Origin: Streptomyces sp. Root1304
GTDB taxonomy: Bacteria; Actinomycetota; Actinomycetes; Streptomycetales; Streptomycetaceae
Direction of reading: 5' to 3'
NCBI RefSeq assembly: GCF_001426405.1
Contig: NZ_LMEP01000024.1
Coordinates: 166,678-230,677 of the forward strand
DNA length: 64,000 nt
The position numbers were made by a program, and so were the translations under genes. Positions within the stretch are counted from its first letter, which is position 1; each line of letters starts with the position of its first letter. The notes under the pieces are model-generated. The model was not told the DNA's origin. It searched no databases and saw nothing but the letters and a program-made list of their open reading frames with translations. This document shows positions 36,471 through 44,008 of this stretch, piece after piece.

Positions 36471-37925
36471 GTGACTCTCCCCCGACAGACTCCCGAGCCC
36501 CACGGCCACCACCACGGTCAGGACCCCGGTCCCGGCCACGGCGGGGGCCATGGTCCCGGCGCTGGTGGCGGGCACGGCGGCGGCTCCTCCCACGGGCACG
36601 GCCACAGCCACAGCCACGGCCCCGCCGCCCCCGTCTCCCGTCATCTGCGCAGGGTCATCGCCGCGATCCTGATCCCGTTCGCGACGGCCGTCGTGGTCGG
36701 CCTCGTCGTCCTGTGGCCCGGCGGCGCCCCGGCGCACGAACGCACCGGGGTCGGCTTCGACCGGCAGACGCAGCAGGGCGAGGTCGTCTCCGTGCAGCAG
36801 GTCGACTGCGCGGCCGTGAACGCCGGGCAGGTCCCGCCCACCGGGGACACCTCGACCCCGGAGGGGCGCGAGGCGGTCAACGCCCAGCAGGGTCAGTGCA
36901 AGAAGGCGACGATCGAGGTCACCACCGGCCCGGAGAAGGGGCGGCAGTTCACCGAGATCATCCAGCCCGACGCGACGCGCCAACTGCACGAGGGACAGGG
37001 CGTGGTCGTGGCGTACGCCCCCGACGCCCCCCGCGACCTGCAGTACTCGGTCACGGACGTGAACCGCAAGGTCCCGATGGCGATCCTCGCCGGCATCTTC
37101 GCCCTCGCGGTGGTGCTCGTCGGCCGGATGCGGGGCGTGATGGCGCTCGTCGCGCTCGTCGTGAGCTTCCTGATCCTGACGTTCTTCATCCTGCCGGCGA
37201 TCCTGGAGGGATCGAATCCGCTGGTCGTGGCGGTGGTCGGGTCGAGCGCGATCATGCTGATCGCGCTCTACATGTGCCACGGCCTGTCGGCCCGCACCTC
37301 GGTCGCGGTGCTCGGGACGCTGATCTCCCTGCTGCTCATCGGTCTGCTCGGCTCGCTCTTCATCGGCTGGGCCTCGCTCACCGGCAACACCGACGACTAC
37401 ACCGGTCTGATCCACGGGCTGTACCCGGACATCGACATGTCCGGTCTGCTGCTGGCCGGCATCATCATCGGTTCGCTCGGCGTGCTCGACGACGTGACGG
37501 TCACCCAGACCTCGGCGGTCTGGGAACTGCACCAGGCCGATCCGGCCATGGGGCCGCGCGCGCTGTACCGGGCCGGGATCCGGATCGGCCGCGACCACAT
37601 CGCCTCGGTCGTGAACACGCTCGTGCTGGCGTACGCGGGTGCCGCCCTCCCGCTGCTGCTGCTGTTCTCGATCGCGCAGAGCAGTACGGGGACGGTGGCC
37701 AACAGCGAGCTGGTCGCCGAGGAGATCGTCCGGACGCTCGTCGGGTCGATCGGTCTGGTCGCGTCCGTACCGGTCACCACGGCGCTCGCGGCCCTGGTCG
37801 TCTCCGCCGACCGGACGGCTCCCGGGGCCGGTCCGGGAGAGGGCGGCCGTGGGGGAACGGGCGGTCGGCCGGAGGTCCGTAAGCCTGCCGGGGTACGGGG
37901 TGGACGGCGACGTCGCGCCAAGTGA
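36471..37925 (+). CDS. YibE/F-family membrane protein
   Basis: A 484-residue polytopic membrane protein. The N-terminus is strikingly His/Gly-rich (HGHHHG ... GHGHGHSHSHG, about 12 His in residues 8-50), possibly metal-binding. One membrane helix (VIAAILIPFATAVVVGLVVL) leads to an extracytoplasmic domain (about residues 85-195) with two Cys, then seven or so helices of the YibE/F core, including DDVTVTQTSAVWELHQADP. The basic C-terminus is cytoplasmic. GTG 36471 is a tentative start. The family's transport role is unknown. Confidence 0.85.
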   Translation: MTLPRQTPEPHGHHHGQDPGPGHGGGHGPGAGGGHGGGSSHGHGHSHSHGPAAPVSRHLRRVIAAILIPFATAVVVGLVVLWPGGAPAHERTGVGFDRQTQQGEVVSVQQVDCAAVNAGQVPPTGDTSTPEGREAVNAQQGQCKKATIEVTTGPEKGRQFTEIIQPDATRQLHEGQGVVVAYAPDAPRDLQYSVTDVNRKVPMAILAGIFALAVVLVGRMRGVMALVALVVSFLILTFFILPAILEGSNPLVVAVVGSSAIMLIALYMCHGLSARTSVAVLGTLISLLLIGLLGSLFIGWASLTGNTDDYTGLIHGLYPDIDMSGLLLAGIIIGSLGVLDDVTVTQTSAVWELHQADPAMGPRALYRAGIRIGRDHIASVVNTLVLAYAGAALPLLLLFSIAQSSTGTVANSELVAEEIVRTLVGSIGLVASVPVTTALAALVVSADRTAPGAGPGEGGRGGTGGRPEVRKPAGVRGGRRRRAK

Positions 37926-37965
37926 CGGTCCGGGCCGGGGCGGACGGCCGGGAGGGGCCGCCGGA

Positions 37966-38409
37966 TCAGGCGGCCGGCCCGGCGTTCTCCTCGGCCAGAA
38001 TCCGGCCCAGCGCGGCCTCCAGGTTGTCCTCGAAGTCGCCGAGTGTCCGTTCCTGACCGAGCGGAACGAGCTTGTCCGTTCGGTCGAGGAACGCGACGAG
38101 CGGCGGCGCGCTGGCCCGGAACAGGGCGCGGTCGCCACCGACCTGGAGCCTGATGGAGACGTCCGAGAGCCCCTCGGGCTCCGTCGGGGCGATGTGCACA
38201 TCGCCGTCCCCGCTGGGCCCGTTGATCCCGTCGAGCAGCAGTTCCCTACCGAACGCCCAGGTCACAGGCGCGTCTCCGGGGAGGTGGAAGGTCATCCGCA
38301 CCGCGTAGGGATCACCGGTCTCGTAGCGCAGCTCGACCGGAATCTTGAAGGAGAGCTCCTCGGAGACGAGGAAGCTCATCAGGACCTCGGCCTGAACCGA
38401 CTCTCGCAT
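37966..38409 (-). CDS. ssgA: sporulation and cell-division protein SsgA
   Basis: A 147-residue cytoplasmic protein of the SsgA-like family found only in sporulating actinomycetes. SFLVSEELSFKIPVELRYE, DPYAVRMTFHLPGD, VTWAFGRELLLDGI, SGDGDVHIAP and FLDRTDKLVPLGQER closely follow SsgA as I recall it. SsgA works with SsgB to position FtsZ during septation of aerial hyphae. Two adjacent ATG codons (38412 and 38409) exist; the second is better spaced from GCGGGG. The IclR gene that follows upstream is its known activator in streptomycetes. Confidence 0.93.
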   Translation of the reverse strand: MRESVQAEVLMSFLVSEELSFKIPVELRYETGDPYAVRMTFHLPGDAPVTWAFGRELLLDGINGPSGDGDVHIAPTEPEGLSDVSIRLQVGGDRALFRASAPPLVAFLDRTDKLVPLGQERTLGDFEDNLEAALGRILAEENAGPAA

Positions 38410-38547
38410 CATGTACCCCGCAGTAGATGAAGCAGTTGTGTAAACACAGCTGCTGAAAGCTGTGACCGAAACGGCCAGGAATGATCCCCCGTGGCCCTCT
38501 TGACGCAATCGTGCTGTAAGCGCTAGCAGATCACAAGGAGTGATTTT

Positions 38548-39318
38548 TCAGATACTGATAGAGAACGCGAGCGAGCTGAAGAGCCTTCCGATCTCCGTAC
38601 GTAGCCGCTCGACTGCTGGGAGCAACCGTTCTTCCTGGTGGAGAGGGAGGGAAATCGCCATTGCGGCCGCCGCGGAGCCCGCGGTGATGGGGATGGCGGC
38701 ACAGACCGTGCCGAGCGCATATTCCTGGCGCTCCACCAAAGGCTCCATTCGCCCCAAACCGGCCAAACGATCCAAAAGGACGCGGCGGTTACGCACCGTA
38801 TACGGGGTGATGGCTTCGACCGGATGACGGTCGAGGTGGTCTTGACGAGATTTCAGATCGAGTTGACTCAACAGACATTGCCCGATCGCGTGGGCGTGCC
38901 CGGTCTCGCGGAAGTCGGCCCATTCCTCCACTGCGGGGGCGGAAGGGGTGTCCGCGACGGCGACGAGTTCGATCTCGCCCTCGCGGTAGAGGGCGAAGTA
39001 CACCGGCACACCGATCTCGTCCCGCCAGCGGGCAAGGGAGTCTTCGATCTTGATGCGACGATTCTGCACAGCCTCGCCGCCGGCCAGTCGGACGGCGGCC
39101 TCACCCAGCACGAACACGCCCTTCTCACGGCGCAGATAGCCCTCGTGCGTCAGGGTGCGGAGCAGGTGGTACGTGGTGGGCAGCGGAAGGCCCGTCTCAC
39201 GGGCGAGCTGTTTGGCCGGGGCGCCTTCCGGATGGGAGGACACGGCCTCCAGAAGTCTCAGCGCACGCTGCACCGAGCCGATCAGGGTAGGCGCAGCTGT
39301 CTGCGTAGCCGTGGCCAA
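38548..39318 (-). CDS. ssgR: IclR-family regulator SsgR
   Basis: A 256-residue IclR regulator. The winged helix (GSVQRALRLLEAVSSHPEGAPAKQLARETGLPLPTTYHLLRTLTHEGYLRRE) is followed by the effector domain. The position directly upstream of ssgA in the same direction matches SsgR, which activates ssgA in S. coelicolor. It starts with TTG at 39318 preceded by GGGGGTGA. A weak hairpin lies beyond its promoter side at 39361-39377. Confidence 0.88.
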   Translation of the reverse strand: MATATQTAAPTLIGSVQRALRLLEAVSSHPEGAPAKQLARETGLPLPTTYHLLRTLTHEGYLRREKGVFVLGEAAVRLAGGEAVQNRRIKIEDSLARWRDEIGVPVYFALYREGEIELVAVADTPSAPAVEEWADFRETGHAHAIGQCLLSQLDLKSRQDHLDRHPVEAITPYTVRNRRVLLDRLAGLGRMEPLVERQEYALGTVCAAIPITAGSAAAAMAISLPLHQEERLLPAVERLRTEIGRLFSSLAFSISI

Positions 39319-39360
39319 AGGTCACCCCCAGGCGTGACGACGGGTGCATCGCACCCGCCC

Positions 39361-39377
39361 GCGGGGGCCGCCCCCGC
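39361..39377. terminator. possible terminator hairpin
   Basis: GCGGGGGC pairs perfectly with GCCCCCGC around one base, 180 bp beyond the stop of the DUF5326-type gene and 40 bp upstream of ssgR. Too small to be sure. Confidence 0.35.
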
Positions 39378-39555
39378 GCGCCCGCCGGGCCTGGGAAACC
39401 GCTGGTCAGTAGGGAGGTCTACGCCTGTAGTCCCCAACACGGCGGAGAGATTCCACTCTAGTGGCAGCCCCTGGGCCCATGCTCTGATTCGACCTGCGCG
39501 TTCCCCCGGCCGGGCTAATACCCTCCGTCGGCTTCATACCGATCAGTAGCTTGTG

Positions 39556-39774
39556 CTACCAGTCCTCTCGCGAGCGACCGGAGGAGCTGAACTTCCGTAC
39601 GACGTACACCAGTCCGGCGACGAGGGCCACGAACAGCAGCACCTTGAAGAGCAGCCCGACCACGACGGTCAGGACACTGGTGATCAGTCCACCGAAGACG
39701 AGCAGGGCGAGGGCCGGTATGGCGACCCACTTCACCCACCAGGGCATCCCCGCGAGAATCTGCTGCACGGCCAT
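39556..39774 (-). CDS. small membrane protein, DUF5326-type
   Basis: A 72-residue protein with an amphipathic Trp-rich start (GMPWWVKWVAIP) and two hydrophobic helices (LALLVFGGLITSVLTVVVGLL, KVLLFVALVAGLVYVV), ending in a Ser/Arg-rich tail with terminal DW. It matches my memory of the streptomycete DUF5326 family. ATG 39774 is chosen because it starts at the conserved MAVQQILAGMPWW; AGG lies upstream. Function unknown. Confidence 0.82.
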   Translation of the reverse strand: MAVQQILAGMPWWVKWVAIPALALLVFGGLITSVLTVVVGLLFKVLLFVALVAGLVYVVRKFSSSGRSREDW

Positions 39775-39854
39775 CGTCCTACCTCGCTCTCGAAGATCTG
39801 TTCCACGCACTCCGCGCCGAACACCTCCAAGGCTAGGGTCCGTACGTGACCCAC

Positions 39855-39872
39855 GGGGGCCCTGCGGCCCCC
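39855..39872 (-). terminator. second hairpin downstream of the cupin gene
   Basis: GGGGGCC-CTGC-GGCCCCC, a perfect 7-bp stem with a four-base loop about 100 bp past the cupin gene stop codon. Confidence 0.5.
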
Positions 39873-39951
39873 GCTCTCCCCTGATCCGACCCCTAAGGGG
39901 TCCGGGACTCCCCGGGCACCGGACCTCAGGGGCCCCCTCAGGGCATCGGGT

Positions 39952-39969
39952 TCCGGAGACCTCTCCGGA
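39952..39969 (-). terminator. terminator of the cupin gene
   Basis: TCCGGAGA-CC-TCTCCGGA is a perfect inverted repeat starting four bases beyond the cupin stop codon. Confidence 0.6.
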
Positions 39970-39972
39970 GCC

Positions 39973-40290
39973 TCACGCCTCCGCCGGCGAGAAGACCACC
40001 ATCACCCGCAGGTCCTCGCTGATGTGGTGGAACCGGTGCTCCACCCCGGCCGGCACATAGACCACGCTGCCCCGCGCCACCTGGGTCGTCTCCGTCCCCA
40101 CCGTGATCGCCGCCCGGCCGCTCACCACGAAGTACACCTCGTCCTGGCCGTGCGGCTGCTGCGGGTCGAGCTCCCCGGCGTCCAGCGCGTACAGGCCCAC
40201 CGACATGTTCCGCTCCCGCAGGAACTGGAGATACGCGCCCTGGTTCGCGGCACGCTCCGCCTCCAGTTCGTCCAGTCGGAATGCCTTCAT
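39973..40290 (-). CDS. cupin-domain protein
   Basis: A 105-residue single-domain cupin. The two histidine motifs can be seen: DPQQPHGQDEVYFVVSGRAAITVG (G-x5-H-x-H-like, with His and Glu) and VYVPAGVEHRFHH. Such proteins bind a metal and can be sugar-binding or regulatory; the substrate is unknown. ATG with ACAGG upstream. Two hairpins follow the stop codon. Confidence 0.85.
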   Translation of the reverse strand: MKAFRLDELEAERAANQGAYLQFLRERNMSVGLYALDAGELDPQQPHGQDEVYFVVSGRAAITVGTETTQVARGSVVYVPAGVEHRFHHISEDLRVMVVFSPAEA

Positions 40291-40341
40291 CGCCTGTCAG
40301 CCCCTGCCCTCGGCCCGATCATGTCTGCCACGATCAGACAC

Positions 40342-40719
40342 ATGATGAATTTCGTAGTCAAGACGCTCGCCAACGCGGGCGCCCTCGGAGTCGCCATCTG
40401 GCTGCTCGAGGACATCACCCTGACCGGTGAGAGCACCGGCAAGAAGGCCCTGACCCTCATTCTCGTCGCCCTGGTCTTCGGGCTCGTGAACTTCCTGGTC
40501 AAGCCGGTCGTCAAGCTCCTGACGCTTCCTCTCTTCATTCTGACCCTCGGCCTGATCACCCTGGTGGTCAACGCCCTGATGCTGCTGCTCACCTCGTGGC
40601 TGGCCGAGCAGTTCGACCTCAGCTTCCACGTGGAGGGCTTCTGGACCGCCGTCCTCGGCGGCCTGATCATCTCCGTCGTCTCGTGGGCGCTGAACGTCGT
40701 GCTCCCCGACGGTGACTGA
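40342..40719 (+). CDS. phage-holin-family membrane protein
   Basis: A 125-residue protein of four hydrophobic helices (VKTLANAGALGVAIWLLEDITLT, LTLILVALVFGLVNFLVK, LTLPLFILTLGLITLVVNALMLLL, and FWTAVLGGLIISVVSWALNVVL). It belongs to the mycobacterial-type 4-TMS holin-like family, a conserved chromosomal gene in actinobacteria, not evidence of a prophage. Three in-frame ATGs exist at the start; the ribosome site is weak. It precedes ptpA by nine bases and may share its transcript. Confidence 0.85.
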   Translation: MMNFVVKTLANAGALGVAIWLLEDITLTGESTGKKALTLILVALVFGLVNFLVKPVVKLLTLPLFILTLGLITLVVNALMLLLTSWLAEQFDLSFHVEGFWTAVLGGLIISVVSWALNVVLPDGD

Positions 40720-40728
40720 GTGCGGCCC

Positions 40729-41220
40729 ATGACCTACCGCGTCTGCTTCGTCTGCACCGGCAACACCTGCCGCTCGCCGATGGCCGAGCACGTCTTCCGC
40801 AGACATGTGGAAGAGGCCGGCCTCGGCGGGCTGGTGGTGGTCGAGAGCGCCGGCACCGGAGTCCGGTGCGAGGGCGAAGACGCCAACCCGCGCACGGTCT
40901 CCGTACTCGAGGAGAACGGCTACGCCTCCGCACACACCGCCCGTCGGTTCCGGGCCTCCTGGTTCCCGGCCATCGACTTGGTGATCGCGCTGGACGAAGG
41001 GCACCTGCGGGAGCTCCACCGGCTCGCCCGCACGCCCGAGGAGGCGGCCCGGGTACGGCTGCTGCGCTCCTACGACCCGGCCGCCGGGGACGCGCTCGAC
41101 GTCCCCGACCCGTACTCCGGGGGCCGTGAGGAGTACGAGGAGTGTCTTGAGATGGTGGAGGCGTCGAGCGGAGGACTGCTCGCGGCCGTACGCCTGGAAC
41201 TGGAGGATCGGACACCGTGA
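40729..41220 (+). CDS. ptpA: low-molecular-weight protein-tyrosine phosphatase
   Basis: A 163-residue cytoplasmic phosphatase. The P-loop CTGNTCRS (C-x5-R-S) at residues 8-15 and the general-acid DPYSGG near the C-terminus are both intact; it matches streptomycete PtpA. The start may instead be GTG 40720. Its stop overlaps the GTG of the PLP enzyme by four bases, so the two are co-translated. PtpA influences secondary metabolism in S. coelicolor according to earlier work. Confidence 0.9.
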   Translation: MTYRVCFVCTGNTCRSPMAEHVFRRHVEEAGLGGLVVVESAGTGVRCEGEDANPRTVSVLEENGYASAHTARRFRASWFPAIDLVIALDEGHLRELHRLARTPEEAARVRLLRSYDPAAGDALDVPDPYSGGREEYEECLEMVEASSGGLLAAVRLELEDRTP

Positions 41221-42356
41221 GCGACATGGACATCGGCGACGGCACCCGCGCCGTGCGGGCAGGGCTTCCCGAGCCGGTGAAGTACGAGCCGACCCTGCCG
41301 GGGCCGGTCTTCGCCGCCCACTTCCACCTGCCGGGCGAGCCGACCGGGCCGTACACCTACGGCCGCGACGAGAACCCCACCTGGACCCACCTGGAGCGGG
41401 CGATCGGCGAGCTGGAGGCGCCGGGGGAGCAGGGCGTCGAGACGCTGGTCTTCGCCTCCGGCATGGCCGCGATCTCCGCCGTCCTCTTCTCCCAGCTGAA
41501 GGCGGGCGACGCGGTGGTGCTGCCCACCGACGGCTACCAGGCCCTGCCGCTGCTCCACGAGCAGCTGCGGGCGTACGGCATCGAGGTCCGCACCGCGCCG
41601 ACCGGCGGCGACGGGCAGCTCGCCGTGCTCGCCGGGGCCAAGCTGCTCTGGATCGAGACCCCGTCCAATCCCGGACTCGACGTCTGCGACATCCGCAGGA
41701 TGGTGGCCGAAACCCGTGCCGCGGGGGCGCTCGTGGCCGTCGACAACACCCTCGCCACCCCGCTCGGGCAGCGGCCGCTGGAGCTGGGCGCGGACTTCTC
41801 CGTCGCCAGCGACACCAAGGGCATGACCGGGCACGGGGACGTCCTGCTCGGTCACGTCAGCTGCCGCGATCCCGAGCGCGCGGCGGAGGTACGGCGGTGG
41901 CGCAAGGTCGTCGGCGCCATCCCCGGGCCCATGGAGGCCTGGCTCGCCCACCGCTCGCTCGCCACGCTCCAGCTGCGGATCGACCGGCAGTGCTCCACGG
42001 CGCTCGCGCTCGCGCGGACGCTCGCCGCGCGCGCGGACGTGACCGGGCTGCGCTACCCGGGGCTGCCCGACGACCCCTCGCACGCGGTGGCCGTCCGGCA
42101 GATGCGGCGCTTCGGCCCGGTGGTCTCCTTCGAACTGGCCGGCCGTGAGCGGGCGGAGCGGTTCCTGGACGCGCTGCGGCTCGTGGACGACGCCACCAGT
42201 TTCGGCGGTGTGCGCTCCACGGCGGAGCGGCGCGGGCGCTGGGGCGGGGACGCGGTCGCGGAGGGCTTCATCCGCTTCTCGGTCGGCGCCGAGGACCCGG
42301 AGGACCTGATCAGCGATGTGCTGCGGGCGCTCGACGAGGCCGGGGGAGTCGTCTGA
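41217..42356 (+). CDS. Cys/Met metabolism PLP enzyme, cystathionine gamma-lyase-like
   Basis: A 379-residue fold-type I PLP enzyme. The PLP-contact SGMAAISAVL, Tyr in TDGYQAL, WIETPSNPGLDVCDI, DNTLATPLGQRPLELGADFSVASDTKGMTGHGD with the Schiff-base lysine in SDTK, and the C-terminal SFGGVRSTAERR are all present. The family covers cystathionine gamma-lyase and methionine gamma-lyase; specificity is not decided by sequence. GTG start overlapping ptpA. Confidence 0.92.
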   Translation: MSDMDIGDGTRAVRAGLPEPVKYEPTLPGPVFAAHFHLPGEPTGPYTYGRDENPTWTHLERAIGELEAPGEQGVETLVFASGMAAISAVLFSQLKAGDAVVLPTDGYQALPLLHEQLRAYGIEVRTAPTGGDGQLAVLAGAKLLWIETPSNPGLDVCDIRRMVAETRAAGALVAVDNTLATPLGQRPLELGADFSVASDTKGMTGHGDVLLGHVSCRDPERAAEVRRWRKVVGAIPGPMEAWLAHRSLATLQLRIDRQCSTALALARTLAARADVTGLRYPGLPDDPSHAVAVRQMRRFGPVVSFELAGRERAERFLDALRLVDDATSFGGVRSTAERRGRWGGDAVAEGFIRFSVGAEDPEDLISDVLRALDEAGGVV

Positions 42357-42397
42357 GACGGCGCCCCGCCGCCGGTCGGGCGCGCGGAGCGGGGCGC

Positions 42398-42424
42398 TCC
42401 GAGCCTCCCCCCTCGTGGCTCGGA
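42398..42424 (+). terminator. putative terminator of the ptpA-lyase operon
   Basis: TCCGAGCC (42398-42405) pairs with GGCTCGGA (42417-42424) around an 11-base loop, with an extra outer arm GGGGCGC/GCGCCCC nearby, 40 bp after the lyase stop codon. Confidence 0.45.
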
Positions 42425-42596
42425 ACGCCCTCGTTTCCACGCGCGGAGACCGCCTGGCCAAGGCTAGTTGACTGTGCGTCAGTGTCCAATCACGGTAGCG
42501 ACAGAGACCTATCGACTTATTTATAGTTGGACGGTCCTGAGGCGCAGTCAGCCGACCGCCTGAGTCGAACGGCCGCACGGCCGGGAGGGGGCGGAC

Positions 42597-43493
42597 ATGG
42601 ATCTGGCCCTGCTGCGCACGTTCGTCACGGTGCACCGGGCCGGCTCCTTCACCCGAGCCGCCGCGCTCCTCGGGCTCTCCCAGCCGGCCGTCACCAGCCA
42701 GATCAGGACCCTGGAACGGCAGCTCGGGCGCCCGCTCTTCCTCAGACAGGCCCGTGGGGTCACGCCGACCACCGTCGGCGACGAGCTGGCCCATCGCGCC
42801 GCTCCCCACCTGGACGCCCTCGTCGAGATCGCCGACACCGGCCTCGACGGGGAGAGCGGTGTCCGCACCCTCCATGTCGCCGGGCCCCCGGAGTTCACCG
42901 CGCTCCGCGTGCTGCCCGCCCTGACCCCGCTCGTCGACCAGGGTCTCGCCGTACGGACGTCCTTCCTCAGGAACACGGAGGAGATCCTCGACGGTCTCGC
43001 CGCCGGCCACCACGACCTGGCCGTCGCCACCGCCCGCCCGCGCGGCGGCCTGCTCGTAGCCACCCCGCTCTGCGACGAGGAGTACGTCCTGGTCGCCGCC
43101 CCCCGCTGGGCGGCCCGGCTCACCCCCGACGTGCTCCTCCACCGGGGCGCCGTGGTCCTCGAACAGCTTCCGGTGGTCGAGGTGCACGAGTCGCTGCCGT
43201 TCGTCGCCCGCTACTGGGCGAGCGTCTTCGAGACGAAACCGGCGGTGTCCGCCACCGTCATCGCCCCCGACCTGCGCGCCGTACGCGACTCCGCCGCCTC
43301 GGGCGCCGGGCTCGCCGTACTGCCCCGCTACCTCTGCGAGGAAGCCCTGGCACAGGGGCGGCTCGTGGCGCTGCTCGATCCCCCGGTCCCCCCGCTGCGG
43401 ACCTACTTCCTGGTCGTACGGACCGGGACGCTCGCCCTCTCGCTCCTCGCGAGCGCTCATGAGCGCCTGCTGCGGGCCGCCGGGGACTGGTGA
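42597..43493 (+). CDS. LysR-family transcriptional regulator
   Basis: A 298-residue regulator. The LysR winged helix fills residues 1-65 (MDLALLRTFVTVHRAGSFTRAAALLGLSQPAVTSQIRTLERQLGRPLFLR), followed by the substrate-binding-like domain. The AT-rich tract before it (CGACTTATTTATAGTTGG) is likely its promoter. The NUDIX gene follows in the same direction and is a possible target. The effector is unknown. Confidence 0.92.
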   Translation: MDLALLRTFVTVHRAGSFTRAAALLGLSQPAVTSQIRTLERQLGRPLFLRQARGVTPTTVGDELAHRAAPHLDALVEIADTGLDGESGVRTLHVAGPPEFTALRVLPALTPLVDQGLAVRTSFLRNTEEILDGLAAGHHDLAVATARPRGGLLVATPLCDEEYVLVAAPRWAARLTPDVLLHRGAVVLEQLPVVEVHESLPFVARYWASVFETKPAVSATVIAPDLRAVRDSAASGAGLAVLPRYLCEEALAQGRLVALLDPPVPPLRTYFLVVRTGTLALSLLASAHERLLRAAGDW

Positions 43494-43528
43494 GTTTCAG
43501 GACACCCCGAACGGGCCATTTTCTTCCC

Positions 43529-44008
43529 ATGAACGAACGGCCCGTGATCAAGCGCACCGCACGCGCCATCCTCCTCGACGGCGACGACCTCGTCCTCATC
43601 AAACGCACCAAGCCGGGGATGGATCCCTACTGGCTCACGCCCGGCGGCGGCGTGGAACCCTCCGACACCACCGTCGTCGAGGCCCTGCACCGCGAGGTGC
43701 ACGAGGAACTCGGCGCCAAGATCACCGATGTGGTCCCCTGCTTCGTCGACACCGTCGAGCACATCGTCGACGGCGGGGTCTCCGGAGTGAAGGTCCAGCA
43801 CTTCTTCGTGTGCCGGCTCGACTCCATGGACACCTCGCTGCGCCACGGCCCCGAGATGGAGGAACCGGTCGGCGAGTACGAGATCGTCCGGGTCCCGTTC
43901 AGCCGGGTCGGCATCGCGGCCGTGCACCTCGTCCCCCTCTCGCTGCGCCACTACCTCGACGGCAACATCGAGGGCGTCCGGGCGATGCACGCCCCCGACC
44001 TGGGCTGA
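43529..44008 (+). CDS. NUDIX hydrolase
   Basis: A 159-residue NUDIX protein. The box GGGVEPSDTTVVEALHREVHEELGA fits G-x5-E-x7-R-E-U-x-E-E-x-G-U with a small insertion, so the metal-binding Glu residues are kept. The start is uncertain: ATG 43529 matches the conserved NERPVIKRTARAILLDG beginning but lacks a ribosome site, while GTG 43490 overlaps the LysR stop and has GGGG upstream. Its 3' end overlaps the convergent flavohaemoprotein gene by 58 bp. Confidence 0.88.
   Translation: MNERPVIKRTARAILLDGDDLVLIKRTKPGMDPYWLTPGGGVEPSDTTVVEALHREVHEELGAKITDVVPCFVDTVEHIVDGGVSGVKVQHFFVCRLDSMDTSLRHGPEMEEPVGEYEIVRVPFSRVGIAAVHLVPLSLRHYLDGNIEGVRAMHAPDLG

Noticed and set aside
40342..40719. Holin-family gene as sign of a prophage
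   Set aside because: It belongs to the chromosomal 4-helix family widespread in actinobacteria, and no other phage gene is nearby.
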